Assembly (NCBI RefSeq): GCF_006968745.1
Contig: NZ_CP030118.1
Coordinates: forward strand, 1,500,654-1,564,653
DNA: 64,000 bases
Direction of reading: 5' to 3'
Origin: Brasilonema sennae CENA114
GTDB taxonomy: Bacteria; Cyanobacteriota; Cyanobacteriia; Cyanobacteriales; Nostocaceae
The notes under the pieces are model-generated. The model had not been told where the DNA came from. It made no database searches and saw nothing but the letters and a program-made list of their open reading frames with translations. Positions within the stretch are counted from its first letter, which is position 1. Each line of letters begins with the position of its first letter. A program made the position numbers and the translations under genes. Below are positions 10,202 through 19,453 of this stretch, piece by piece.

Positions 10202-12043
10202 TTAAGTTTTTCGCTGTTTTGTTTTATTTTGCACCAAAACACAGGGTGGGGTGTTCGTGGCTGGAGATCCTAAAAGTGCAACTGCATGAGGGACAGGACG
10301 AGGTTGGTAACGTACAAGAGATTCTCCTTGATAAACTAAAGAAGTACTTTGACCGGAATCAACCATCACAACATCTTGTAACCCAGCCTTAACCAGCGCC
10401 TTTCCCAAAGATATAGAGTCAACAGATTCTAGAGAAACGCCTACGGTGGCTTGTTTCTTCTTGTTAATGCCCCAAAAAGCCCGATAACGTGCTATGTCAA
10501 AACCATACAACCCGTTAAAGCTGCTTGGTTCACGAGGTTGACCATCTTTGACTAACCAAGCCGCCGCCACAAAAGCATCAGTCACCTCAGGCATTTCAGC
10601 TTGTATTCCCTCTAAAGTGTTGTGCTTGAGTGGATCGAAGGGAATGAAGCGCACTTCATGAGGACTAATCAATACCAGAGGACGTGCAGCAATTTTCTGG
10701 ATGTCCCAAGTGCTACCAGGAATGAATTGTTTTGTCACCTGGCTGTATACTGGTCCAATCATCACATTAGAATTTAACAGTTTCAGCGAGAAGAAACCTC
10801 CGTCTACAGCAGCAACAGCATTTGTATTACTTCTAGCTACAATTTCCTTGACCGTATAACGACTATCAGCGTGGATAGTGATCGGTTTACCACCCGAAAC
10901 TAGGATCAGAGGAATTTTATCGATCGTCATGTCAGTTCTTTGAACTGGACTTGCAAAGTCAAAGCCTGTTTTCCAACTTGGTAATTTGGCACCTCCCCAA
11001 GCTTGCTTTATCACATCTTGTAGCCTAGATTGACCAAAGCGGGAAATTGCTAATAAACTCTCTGATGCACCTGCAAAGCGTTCATCCACATCATTCATTG
11101 TCAGTGCAAGATCATATCCGGCGGCTTGCACCGAACTTGCAACTTGCTCGTTATATTTTCCCGCAGGATAGGTGAAGTAGCGAATAGGAATTCCTAAGTT
11201 TGCCTCTAAAGTTGCCTTAGACTCAACAACTTCTTTTTGAATTTGTTCTGGTGGCAAAACTGTTAAATCAGCTGGGTGAGTGACGCTATGAGATGCAATT
11301 GTCACCAAGGGATTAGCCACCATCTCCTTGAGTTGTTCCCAACTGACATGAGTTCGACCAACATTGTTGCCAACACCTTTGGTGTAAATAGAAAATACAG
11401 CAGGATAACCGTATTTTTTCAGCAATGGATAAACATACTGATAATGTCCCCCGTAACCATCATCAAATGTCAAGACAACAGGTTTTTCTGGGAGTGGCAT
11501 TCCTGTTTGCAAATGAGTCATCAGCTGGTCAAGACTAATGGGAGTGATGCCATTCTCTTTGAGGGTTTGGAAATGTTGTTCTAATTCTTCTGGGGTGACA
11601 TCAAAAAAGACTTGTTTTTCTGGCAAAATGTCATGATACATGAGAATGGGCACTCTTGCCTGTTTTGCCACTTCGTTAATGTTGGGCCAGGAAGTCCGAT
11701 TGAGGAAAGCATAAACATAAGGACCAACAGTTTCTACAATATTGTCTAATCCCCAATTAGGCTTGGTCATCCAACTAGATGCCAAAACAAAATTGCTCGC
11801 TACACGAGAAACTTGACTATTTAAACTAATATCATTGTTATTATTGTTACTACAAGCTTCAGTTGTTGTGGGAGCATTCTCAGGCTCAGCAGGTTTTGAA
11901 ACAGGACGACGACGAGCAACAGCCAGTTGCGGTAAAAAGATTGAGACTGCAAGTAATCCACAAATAAGGGTATGAAATATACTTCGGGAACGGGAATTAA
12001 AAAATATGTAATTCAGAATAGGATTATTAGGAATGAGCTTCAT
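10202..12043 (-). CDS. Exported polysaccharide deacetylase fused to phosphodiester glycosidase-like (NAGPA) domain
   Basis: 613 aa, probably exported. The N-terminus has a hydrophobic segment (~26-43, LICGLLAVSIFLPQLAVA) that serves as signal peptide or anchor. Residues ~125-330 are a NodB-type carbohydrate esterase 4 domain: PILMYHDI, VVLTFDDGYGG (catalytic Asp and metal Asp, ~190), and SHSVTH with the two metal histidines (~253). Such enzymes remove acetyl groups from peptidoglycan or polysaccharides. Residues ~390-595 resemble the phosphodiester glycosidase/DUF2233 fold: AVAAVDGGFFS, then VVMVDSGQSTSLVY near the end. The two domains together suggest cell-wall or exopolysaccharide processing outside the membrane; the substrate is not known. 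It is single-gene, leftward. Confidence 0.85.
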   Translation of the reverse strand: MKLIPNNPILNYIFFNSRSRSIFHTLICGLLAVSIFLPQLAVARRRPVSKPAEPENAPTTTEACSNNNNNDISLNSQVSRVASNFVLASSWMTKPNWGLDNIVETVGPYVYAFLNRTSWPNINEVAKQARVPILMYHDILPEKQVFFDVTPEELEQHFQTLKENGITPISLDQLMTHLQTGMPLPEKPVVLTFDDGYGGHYQYVYPLLKKYGYPAVFSIYTKGVGNNVGRTHVSWEQLKEMVANPLVTIASHSVTHPADLTVLPPEQIQKEVVESKATLEANLGIPIRYFTYPAGKYNEQVASSVQAAGYDLALTMNDVDERFAGASESLLAISRFGQSRLQDVIKQAWGGAKLPSWKTGFDFASPVQRTDMTIDKIPLILVSGGKPITIHADSRYTVKEIVARSNTNAVAAVDGGFFSLKLLNSNVMIGPVYSQVTKQFIPGSTWDIQKIAARPLVLISPHEVRFIPFDPLKHNTLEGIQAEMPEVTDAFVAAAWLVKDGQPREPSSFNGLYGFDIARYRAFWGINKKKQATVGVSLESVDSISLGKALVKAGLQDVVMVDSGQSTSLVYQGESLVRYQPRPVPHAVALLGSPATNTPPCVLVQNKTKQRKT

Positions 12044-12543
12044 ACTTAATTTTTAGAATACCTGGGTTCTGTAAGGGCTGCGTTGGCGTCGGTTCGAGTA
12101 ACGCTTACACTTTATTCCCTATTCGTTATAAAGATAAGAGATAAAAATATAAAGAAATATTAATAAAAATATAAGGACTGATTAAGCTTTAAGCTCAGTC
12201 AAGATCGAAACTTTTCTGTTGATTAGACTGATTTTGATGCCAGTGAAGTTCCTGGTTTATCCCTATGCGCCTATGCCCAGTGGGTACGGCCACGGCGATC
12301 GCCGAACGGCAAACGGCACCTTCCCCCATATAAAGGCACTTTCACACACAAATCATCGAATGACTCAAAACTCGATACCTCACCCTGCCCTGTGGGGCAT
12401 CCCTCTCCTTATAAAGGAGAGGGAAAAATTTTAGCGAAGCCAAAAGTGAAATTACACAAAGACACGATACCTCACCCTGCCCTGTGGGGCATCCCTCTCC
12501 TTATAAAGGAGAGGGAAAAATTTTAGTGAAGCCAAAAGTGAAA
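12044..12543. other. Intergenic gap with tandem duplication
   Basis: 500 bases between two leftward genes. The left part holds the promoter region of the deacetylase gene and some repeat-like sequence. The right part is the 92-bp duplication described separately. No gene is seen. Confidence 0.6.
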
Positions 12544-12557
12544 TTACACAAAGACAC
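12374..12557. repeat. 92-bp tandem duplication overlapping the nitrilase 3' end
   Basis: Two adjacent copies (12374-12465 and 12466-12557) differ at a single base. Each contains the dispersed palindrome CCCTCTCCTTATAAAGGAG plus GGG, and ends with the last codons and stop of the downstream hydrolase gene. The second copy supplies the functional stop; the first carries an orphan copy of those codons. Confidence 0.95.
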
Positions 12558-13362
12558 GGTGTTGTAAGCTGGGCATTTGCCGACGAACTTGTTCTAGTCT
12601 GGCTGGGTTGATTTCGGCGATCGCAACTCCTGGCTGCTCACCTGCATCCGCTAAAATCACTCCCCAAGGATCTATAATCATGGCGTGTCCGTGTGTCTGA
12701 CGACGAGCGTAGTTGATGCCAGTTTGTGCTGGAGCTATCACATAGGAAGTATTTTCAATAGCACGTGCTTGCAAAAGGACTTGCCAATGATCTTTGCCAG
12801 TAAAGGCAGTAAATGCAGCAGGCACAAAGATGACATCTGCACCTTTGTGAGCCATGTATCGGTAAAGTTCGGGAAAGCGAACATCATAGCAAACCGAGAG
12901 TGCTATATTACCAAGTTCTTGCGAGAAATGGACAGCAGGTAATTCCTTACCTGCCATAACTGTTGTGGATTCTCGATAAGTGTTGCCATCTGGGACGTTC
13001 ACATCAAACAGGTGTACCTTTTGGTAACGTGCAACTTCTTGACCATTAGGCTCAAGAAGCAAGGCAGTGTTGTAGACTCTAGTGCTGGTGTCATCTACAG
13101 GAACTGGAAAGCCGCCGCCCAAGATAGTGATTTGAAAACGCTGCGCCATTGTTTTGAGAAACTTTTCTGTTTCTTGGGCGATCGCACCAGCTTGAGCCAT
13201 TTTTTCATTTTCCTCACCCATAAAGGCAAAGTTTTCTGGCAAACCAATTAATTCAGCACCTTGACGCACGGCTAAATCAATCAATTCCTCTGCCTGTGTC
13301 AAGTTTTTTTGTAAATTGGACACACTTGTCATTTGAATCGCGGCGGCTAAATAAGACTTCAT
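12544..13362 (-). CDS. Carbon-nitrogen hydrolase family protein (Nit-like omega-amidase)
   Basis: 272 aa, nitrilase superfamily. The catalytic triad is readable: Glu in GLPENFAF (~43), Lys in YQKVHLFDVNVPDG (~115) and Cys in SVCYDVRFPELYR (~155). The order and spacing fit the Nit1/Nit2 branch, which includes deaminated-glutathione amidase and 2-oxoglutaramate amidase, so a metabolite-repair role is likely. Alternatives within the superfamily cannot be excluded. The start MKSYLAAAIQMTS is the usual N-terminus. The last codons (LQHRVFV and stop) lie in the second copy of a 92-bp tandem duplication, so this 3' end was copied recently. Confidence 0.92.
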   Translation of the reverse strand: MKSYLAAAIQMTSVSNLQKNLTQAEELIDLAVRQGAELIGLPENFAFMGEENEKMAQAGAIAQETEKFLKTMAQRFQITILGGGFPVPVDDTSTRVYNTALLLEPNGQEVARYQKVHLFDVNVPDGNTYRESTTVMAGKELPAVHFSQELGNIALSVCYDVRFPELYRYMAHKGADVIFVPAAFTAFTGKDHWQVLLQARAIENTSYVIAPAQTGINYARRQTHGHAMIIDPWGVILADAGEQPGVAIAEINPARLEQVRRQMPSLQHRVFV

Positions 13363-14369
13363 ACATTCAACAACGAATAATAAAGTTGTGCGAGGTTGGA
13401 AACGGTTAAAACAGTTATCAGTTATCAGTGAGCCAGCGCTGTAGGAGGGTCTCCCGACCTAGGCGACTGCGTAAGCGCAAGCGCACGCTAAGAGCGTTCG
13501 CGCAGCGTCTCCTACGGAGATACGCGTAAGCGTGTCCCTTTGGGACTTACGCGTAGCGTCTCCGCAGGAGATACCCGAAGGGTTATCACAAGATGGGGAT
13601 TTAAACTTCATCTTGTATCTTCCACTTATGGAAGTGGGGGACTGGAGACTCTCGACTGAAAAAATGTTCAGGTTATAGTTAAGCTACCAAACTAAGAAAA
13701 GTTAACTCTCCCTTAACAAGTGTTTTGTGATGGAACGTTAACAAAAAACAAAGTCACCGAATTGCTTGAACTCATATTTTGCACTCCTGCCAACAACTGC
13801 CATAGATTAGAAACCTATGGCTAATAGTTAAAGTCTTCGCGCATCAGACTAAATACTTACTGAGCAAGGCTTTTAGTCCATTTTAATGGACTTGGGCTAT
13901 AAGCGAAGAGCTTCAGTTTTAGGCGATACGTACATGCGATCAGTCTCCGCCTTATCGCGTGGTTGCGTTCTTGATAATGCTGCAAAATGTCAGTTGAATC
14001 AATTAGTCCAACTGTACTATCAGTGAGGATATGGGCTACACCGTAAAATTCCAGATTTTTCTGGCACACGCAATGCCAGACTTATACGCTGGTTTACGAG
14101 TAAAGCCGTTAACGAAGCTTATTTTGGATGAAATATAGATTACCAAAATATGTCTCGACTGAAAAGAAATTTATTAGAGTTATACGGGTATTTTATAGAG
14201 AGAGTATCACAGCAGGTGGAAACCTGACTAGAAACATCTACGTGCAAGGAAAAGTTTAAGACATTCAGTTCAGGTGAGCTTCAAATACGAGCTGGAAACT
14301 TTACCGTAGTTTTACGTATTTTCAGATATTTAAGCCACAATGATACTAGTCATTCTATAGAGAAAAACC
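13363..14369. other. 1-kb gene-poor gap upstream of the candidate defence operon
   Basis: This gap contains CAGTTAT heptamers at 13412-13425, a dispersed palindromic repeat at 13431-13585, and A+T-rich sequence leading into the operon. A 70-codon leftward frame (13857-14069, GTG start) has no recognisable motif and is not called. The promoter of the operon must lie in the last few hundred bases, but no box is convincing. Confidence 0.6.
13431..13585. repeat. Dispersed palindromic repeat cluster
   Basis: G+C-rich modules that pair with each other, for example GCGTAAGCGTGTCCC/GGGACTTACGC and GAGATACGCG/CGCGTAGCGTCTCC-like segments. Shares the AGGAGGGTCTCCCGACC module with 22966-23162 and 46025-46150. 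Confidence 0.8.
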
Positions 14370-15041
14370 GTGAAAGTAATGTCAGAAAAATTACATATGA
14401 TTGAGACTCAACTGAAAACTCGTCTTCTTCTGGCTTTGTGGGATTTAGGAGGAACAAAGCAGGAAGTGAAGAAAGGTGATCTTAGTAAGCGAATTGTTAC
14501 TAAGGATAAGAAGGTATCAGATTATGAGGGCATTTTTAAGGAATTGGAGAAACAAGGGGCGATCGCCATCTCCAAAAAAGGCTACTCTCTGGTATCTCCT
14601 GTGGGTTTAGAAGTACTGGGTGAGGGTTTGACAAGTCCAGAGTTTAGGTTTGAAGGAAGTATTATCGGAACTTGGGCAGCTAATGCACTGCTGAAGTGGA
14701 TCAGTCAGATGAATGGTGCGGTAGCTGCATCTGTATCGGCGAATGGGGTCAACAGTGAGGTTAAATCTTACGACGAGTTTAAACAAGTCGCGTTGGAAGT
14801 TTACGACAAATTGAACCGGGACTATAACCTGAATGATTTGGTGCCAATTTATCGGATCAGGAGGGAAGTGGGCGATCGCGTAAGTCGTTCTGATTTCAGT
14901 GATTGGCTGTTGGAAATCCAGGAGAACGACGTTTTTCAGCTAATGGCGGGAGAAATGCCAGACATTACGCCGGATAAACGTGAAGACTCAATCACCATCC
15001 CCGGAGGTGGATTGCGCTACTACGCCAAGCGCTTGAGTTAA
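14370..15041 (+). CDS. Unrecognised winged-helix-like protein, first gene of a three-gene operon
   Basis: 223 aa, no family recognised with certainty. Residues ~10-75 read as a winged-helix/MarR-like fold: helices TQLKTRLLLALWDLGG and VSDYEGIFKELEKQGAI, then a short wing (ISKKGYSLVSPVGLEVL). The middle (~85-120) is small and hydrophobic with alanines, and the C-terminal half is helical and acidic, ending ITIPGGGLRYYAKRLS. There is no signal peptide. The track start at 14370 and the internal ATG at 14382 (MSEKLHMIE) are both possible. It precedes the ATPase gene by 52 bases on the same strand. A regulator, adaptor or DNA-sensing subunit for the ATPase/nuclease pair is my inference. Confidence 0.75.
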   Translation: MKVMSEKLHMIETQLKTRLLLALWDLGGTKQEVKKGDLSKRIVTKDKKVSDYEGIFKELEKQGAIAISKKGYSLVSPVGLEVLGEGLTSPEFRFEGSIIGTWAANALLKWISQMNGAVAASVSANGVNSEVKSYDEFKQVALEVYDKLNRDYNLNDLVPIYRIRREVGDRVSRSDFSDWLLEIQENDVFQLMAGEMPDITPDKREDSITIPGGGLRYYAKRLS

Positions 15042-15093
15042 TAATATTGCCGTGAATTCCCCGTTGTAGTTTGTTACCTCACACCGAATCACT

Positions 15094-17082
15094 ATGGAAA
15101 ATCCTCCTATTTCTCCGATAGAAGACATCAACACCGCCATTCAAACTCACAATCCATTTACTAACGCTGGGATTGTCAAAGAACAGGATATTTGGGGCAA
15201 GGGATTCCCCGACGTTCCTACCCTAAATGCTTACGCTTCTGATACAGTTTTTCAGGCAATTGAACTGGTGCGTAATAGTCCATCCAGTCAAGATAAAGTG
15301 ACATCAATTGCTATAACTGCTCAATACGGAGTAGGTAAAACTCATCTCCTCAGCCGTATTCGCCATCGGCTGGAACGTGAAGGCGGGGCTTTCTTCGTCT
15401 ATGCAGGCGTCAATAACTATACAGACTTAAACCTAGTTAAATACCAATTCCAGCAAACTTTGGCAGATAGTTTGAGTAAAACTGGTAGTCAAGGGGTTAT
15501 GCAGTGGCAAGAAGTAGCAGCTGCGATGGCGAACGAAGGCTTCAAAGCCATTAATCCCAATGCACCAACCCTTTCTCCTCAGGAACTTGTCAACAGATTT
15601 GACAAAGTATCTGCTAGTTGGTCGGCTAAAAACAAGAGTTTGATGAACACGCTCACCAAGCAATTTCTGAGAACAAAATCAAATGTAGATCCCTATATTT
15701 TACGGGCTATTTTGTGGACACTTTCAGAAACTCAAGCATCTTTTGCAAGACAATGGTTATCTGGACATGAGCTAGCAAACTCTAATGCTGATATTCTAGG
15801 ATTACCCAATCCTATCAAAACTAGTCAAGACAGAGAAGCTGAAGCACTAAAGAATATTCAGCAAATATTAAATTTAGTCAGTTACTACAACCCCGTCGTC
15901 ATTTGTTTTGACGAAATAGATGTTAAAAACAACTCTACAGATGATGGGTTGCCAACAGAATTAGTAATTGCTAACCTAGTCAAAATTCTGCACGATACTC
16001 TCGAAAACTCTGAACTCGGTCGAGGTGTTGTTATTCTCACAGTAATGATGCCCGATACCTGGGAAGATAAAGTAAATATAATACCAGGTGGAACACCAGA
16101 TCGAATTTCAAAATATACGCAACGCAAACCCATAGATTTAAAACCTCTTAGTGGCGATTCTATAGTTGAATTAGTCAGCCTTTGGCTGAAAGAGTTTTAT
16201 GATACAAGAAATTTAACTCCTCCTCATCCTCTTTACCCATTTGAAGAAAGTGAACTGAGAAAATACGGTAAAAACAAACTAACTGTCAGGGAAGCTTTGA
16301 AATGGTGTGCAGAGAACTTTAAGATTGATGAAGATACATTACCCAAAGACCCATTTGAGCGATTTGAACTGGCTTTTAAGAAGGAGAGTGAGTTAGAGCT
16401 TGGAGATTATCTTGATGAAAAGCATAATTCTCTAATTGTTGATGCTTTGCGTTTTGGCTTTCAGACATTGAAAGGTCAGACATTAGAGGGAGAGACAGAG
16501 ACAGGTGAGACTTTGAAAGAAGTAAAAGTCGAAGATGTTACTGAAGTTGAGCCAAAATCAAAAAATCAAGGATGGATAAACTTTAAAGTTATTGGTAAAG
16601 AAAAAGACAAAATTTTCAAAATAGGCGTTGCGGTTCTCCAGCACTCTCATGGACTGTCAGTAGGAGCAGGAATGTGGCGTTTAATTGACTACAAAAAATT
16701 CGATATAACGCGAGGTTGTTTAGTTCGGTCTAAGGAAAAAACAATTCGTAAGAATTGGGATTCATTCGGATATCTCAATAAACTTGTGCAAGAACTGGGC
16801 GGAGAATGGGTGTATCTGAAAGCTGAAGAAATCAGATCTCTGATTAACCTGTATTCGGTTTATCACAAGCGCGAGCTTTATCAGCTAAATGAGCACCAAG
16901 TTATAGAGTTTTCAAAGCCGCTAACTGCCGAAAATGCTTTGTTGCGAGAAATATTGAGCGATCCTTCTGGTGAAATAGATGAAGAGACTATTGAAGGAGA
17001 CGAACTATTAAACGACTTCCTTAACCCCTCGAGTATAGAGGACACAGATGACTCGGATGATTTAGCTGAGTTGTTTAATTAA
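15094..17082 (+). CDS. P-loop ATPase, second gene of candidate defence operon
   Basis: 662 aa. The Walker A motif is AQYGVGKTHLL (~76-86) and the Walker B with catalytic acid is VVICFDEIDV (~268-277). A hydrophobic strand with a sensor-like position follows (RGVVILTVMMPDTW, ~307-320). This is the layout of an AAA/STAND-like or ORC-like P-loop ATPase. The C-terminal third holds a compact domain (KVIGKEKDKIFKIGVAVLQH) and a very acidic tail (TDDSDDLAELFN). No transmembrane segment is seen. The stop is two bases before the ATG of the nuclease gene, so translation is probably coupled. NTP-dependent sensing, loading or translocation on behalf of the nuclease is inferred from context only. I cannot match it to a named defence-system ATPase. 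Confidence 0.85.
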   Translation: MENPPISPIEDINTAIQTHNPFTNAGIVKEQDIWGKGFPDVPTLNAYASDTVFQAIELVRNSPSSQDKVTSIAITAQYGVGKTHLLSRIRHRLEREGGAFFVYAGVNNYTDLNLVKYQFQQTLADSLSKTGSQGVMQWQEVAAAMANEGFKAINPNAPTLSPQELVNRFDKVSASWSAKNKSLMNTLTKQFLRTKSNVDPYILRAILWTLSETQASFARQWLSGHELANSNADILGLPNPIKTSQDREAEALKNIQQILNLVSYYNPVVICFDEIDVKNNSTDDGLPTELVIANLVKILHDTLENSELGRGVVILTVMMPDTWEDKVNIIPGGTPDRISKYTQRKPIDLKPLSGDSIVELVSLWLKEFYDTRNLTPPHPLYPFEESELRKYGKNKLTVREALKWCAENFKIDEDTLPKDPFERFELAFKKESELELGDYLDEKHNSLIVDALRFGFQTLKGQTLEGETETGETLKEVKVEDVTEVEPKSKNQGWINFKVIGKEKDKIFKIGVAVLQHSHGLSVGAGMWRLIDYKKFDITRGCLVRSKEKTIRKNWDSFGYLNKLVQELGGEWVYLKAEEIRSLINLYSVYHKRELYQLNEHQVIEFSKPLTAENALLREILSDPSGEIDEETIEGDELLNDFLNPSSIEDTDDSDDLAELFN

Positions 17083-17084
17083 GC

Positions 17085-18557
17085 ATGAGCGAATCAGTTT
17101 TGATTTACAATGCCCTTTGTCTACCAGTTCCTGACGTTGAAGCGTTAATTCAAGGGCGAATGATTGCCGCAACGCCTCGGAAATTCATTAATCCGGGGCA
17201 GAAATTTGCTCTCTATCCAGCCAACCCCTCAGTTAACACTCTACCTCCTAAGCGTCATTACCGCTCAAGCTTTTTGTCAATTGCCCAACAGGTTATAGAC
17301 AACTTAGATTCTAAAACAGTTGTAATTAAAGGTTGGGCGAGATGTGAAGGTTGCAAAATGCATATTCCTGAATCATTCGAGGCTTTGTCACAATTAACCA
17401 TTTGGACAAAAGAAGGATTACAGCAAGTACTTGGGCAACGAACTCATATTTTTTTGGCTTACTTGCGCGTCTATCGGCTACCTGAACCTCTTGAGGTTCC
17501 AGTGTATACTCAAGAGCGTCATTTTGTACCTTTGCCTCAGCAGTTGACAGTTTCTCAAGCAAACCCCGTGTTGAGCGATCGCATCTTTACCATCCGCAAA
17601 CACCAACTAGAAACACGTCAACCGCCACTGCACCCAGAATTAGAAGATTTGCAAAGTGCTTTAGCCTACCTTGCCATTACCAACCCAGCCGCTAAACAAT
17701 TAGATCAAGATATCAAAGCATTTTTAGGTTGGACTACTAAGCAACTTATCCAGCAAAGCGATCCAGATTTAGCTTGGATAAACAACATTGCAGCATTAGG
17801 CGATCGCAGCATAGAACAAGATAAAGGCAAAAGCAACTACCAAGCTGGTACAGACTTTGAAGATATAGCACGCCGCAGCCTTGAGTTTTTAGGATTTAAG
17901 GTTGAATCTGATTACAAAGGTGGTGCTGGAGGCTTAGATTTATTTTGTTCAAAACCGTATTCCTTAGTTTGCGAATGTAAGGCAGGTAAAAGTATTCCTG
18001 ATCGTACAGTTGAGGAATTAGACAGAATTGGCAAGAGACATCTTAAAGAAAATTATATCAACGCTGTTCGGTTAATTATTGGTCCTGGTAAACCGACAAA
18101 ACAACTTCAAGAATCGGCTGCAATATCTAAAATCAGTATCATCAATGCTATGACTTTACAGAAACTAGTTGAACTACAAGCAAAATATCCTGGTTCTGTT
18201 GACTTAATTGAACTAAAAAAATATCTTGAACCAGGGGAGATTAATTATAAAATTGATGAGTATATTCAAACAGTTAAAAGACAAATCCAGTTGCGTTTCC
18301 AAATTGTCCAAGCAGTCAAACAACTTTTTGAGCAAGATAACGAAAGTTTAGAAGCTAGCAATCAAAATTTTACAGTAACAGAGATTCGCGCTCATTATAA
18401 TGCCACTCAGAATCCTAAACTAACTGATACAGCAGTTAATGATTTCCTGATTGAACTTTCATCACCATTAACAGGTTATGTCGGGCGAATAAAAGGAGAA
18501 GATTGGAGACGCGATCGCTTTTACTTCCTGCGCGACTTACCAACTCCTCAAATATAG
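17085..18557 (+). CDS. DUF1802 protein fused to Mrr-like restriction endonuclease domain
   Basis: 490 aa. The N-terminal ~190 residues match the character of DUF1802 (LYNALCLPVPDVEALIQGR corresponds to bases 17103-17159, then HYRSSFLSIAQQ and IKGWARCEGC). That Pfam family is known to be joined to Mrr-type nuclease domains. Residues ~250-345 are the nuclease: GTDFEDIARRSLEFLGF, then GGAGGLDLF with the catalytic Asp (~284) and ECKAGK (~294), the classical D-x(n)-E-x-K core of PD-(D/E)XK enzymes. The C-terminal ~130 residues are helical and may bind DNA. All catalytic residues are present, so activity is expected. It is the last gene of the operon; a (TTTC)15 tract starts four bases after the stop. 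Confidence 0.88.
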   Translation: MSESVLIYNALCLPVPDVEALIQGRMIAATPRKFINPGQKFALYPANPSVNTLPPKRHYRSSFLSIAQQVIDNLDSKTVVIKGWARCEGCKMHIPESFEALSQLTIWTKEGLQQVLGQRTHIFLAYLRVYRLPEPLEVPVYTQERHFVPLPQQLTVSQANPVLSDRIFTIRKHQLETRQPPLHPELEDLQSALAYLAITNPAAKQLDQDIKAFLGWTTKQLIQQSDPDLAWINNIAALGDRSIEQDKGKSNYQAGTDFEDIARRSLEFLGFKVESDYKGGAGGLDLFCSKPYSLVCECKAGKSIPDRTVEELDRIGKRHLKENYINAVRLIIGPGKPTKQLQESAAISKISIINAMTLQKLVELQAKYPGSVDLIELKKYLEPGEINYKIDEYIQTVKRQIQLRFQIVQAVKQLFEQDNESLEASNQNFTVTEIRAHYNATQNPKLTDTAVNDFLIELSSPLTGYVGRIKGEDWRRDRFYFLRDLPTPQI

Positions 18558-18561
18558 CTCT

Positions 18562-18621
<60 letters not shown>

Positions 18622-18711
18622 CTCTGCGTTCTTGGCGTCTTGGCGGTTCGTTTCTCTTAAAATTTCTTATCCCAAAGTTAGTATCAAATTTAGAAAAACA
18701 CAAAAAAATTA

Positions 18712-18735
18712 AGGTGGGCTACTTAACCCACCCTC
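18712..18735 (-). terminator. Terminator of the cupin gene
   Basis: A GGTGGG/CCCACC stem lies about 25 bases past the stop of the leftward cupin gene; on the minus strand it is followed by CTTAATTTTTTTG, a T-run. Confidence 0.8.
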
Positions 18736-18757
18736 AATGCAACTTGACTCAAACAAC

Positions 18758-19228
18758 CTATACTGGAGTCGCCCCATAATTCTTGACTTGATTTGTGATT
18801 TCCAAATTCTTCAACGCCGCTTGGGCTGCTTCTAAGTTATAAGGAAATGGTCGTTTATGGGGAATGTAATCCCGTGGTTGAGGTGGTTTGTGACGCAGCA
18901 CTGCATTCACCAAAACACACGGTTCTGAACTCAAATTAATCGCCCCGTGCAAAACTCCCGGCGGAATTGTCACGACTACAGAATGGTTTTCACTCAAAGG
19001 AATATACTCGTACTGCTTATCCAGCAATGTCGCAAGGACAAACTGTCCTTTAACAACTAGCAATTGATCTGTATGTGTTTTGTGAACAAATAAATCATCT
19101 ATTGTGTTGGGTGGAATTTGTACCAGCATTGTTTCATGACTGGCTTGAGCTGTAAAGAACTCTACCATCCCTCCCTTAATGGATTCCAGCCTACGGATTT
19201 CAATTCCCCTGAATTTAGTTTTACTCAT
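18758..19228 (-). CDS. Small cupin-fold protein
   Basis: 156 aa from ATG 19228 (MSKTKFRGIEIRRLE), preferred over the ATG at 19249 because a GGA-type ribosome binding site fits it better. The protein is a single cupin/RmlC-like barrel: a first motif with HKTHTDQLLVVKGQFVLA (~50-67) and a second with VVVTIPPGVLHGAINLSSEP (bases ~18930-18990). Histidines are present at both metal-like positions. It resembles the sugar-epimerase (RmlC-related) side of the cupin family, but the RmlC catalytic pair is not evident, so substrate and reaction are unknown. It lies downstream of pgi on the same strand, separated by repeats, and has its own terminator. Confidence 0.75.
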   Translation of the reverse strand: MSKTKFRGIEIRRLESIKGGMVEFFTAQASHETMLVQIPPNTIDDLFVHKTHTDQLLVVKGQFVLATLLDKQYEYIPLSENHSVVVTIPPGVLHGAINLSSEPCVLVNAVLRHKPPQPRDYIPHKRPFPYNLEAAQAALKNLEITNQVKNYGATPV

Positions 19229-19347
19229 ATCAGTATTCCAAAAGAGCATCGTAATAATTGAAGCTTTACCTTCAATCTTAGATGCTCTATTATAAGAAAT
19301 TGTTACTTCGGCAACAAAATTGCACGAAATATGATATGTGATTACAT

Positions 19348-19389
19348 CAGTTACCAGTTACCAGTCATCAGTTATCAGTTATCAGTTAT
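19348..19389. repeat. Heptamer tandem repeat (CAGTTAT/CAGTTAC)x6
   Basis: Six 7-base units, three CAGTTAT and variants CAGTTAC and CAGTCAT, lie between pgi and the cupin gene. Confidence 0.93.
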
Positions 19390-19417
19390 CAGGTAGGAAA
19401 CAGACTCGTCCACCCCT

Positions 19418-19445
19418 TGTTCACTGTTTACTGTTCACTGTTCAC
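19418..19445. repeat. Heptamer tandem repeat (TGTTCAC)x4
   Basis: Four units of TGTTCAC/TGTTTAC end nine bases before the pgi stop codon. They form a second STRR array next to the CAGTTAT array. Confidence 0.9.
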
Positions 19446-19453
19446 TGTTTTAA

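Noticed and set aside
13857..14069. 70-codon minus-strand frame in the gap before the candidate defence operon
   Set aside because: GTG start without a ribosome binding site, no motif, in a repeat-rich gap; likely chance.
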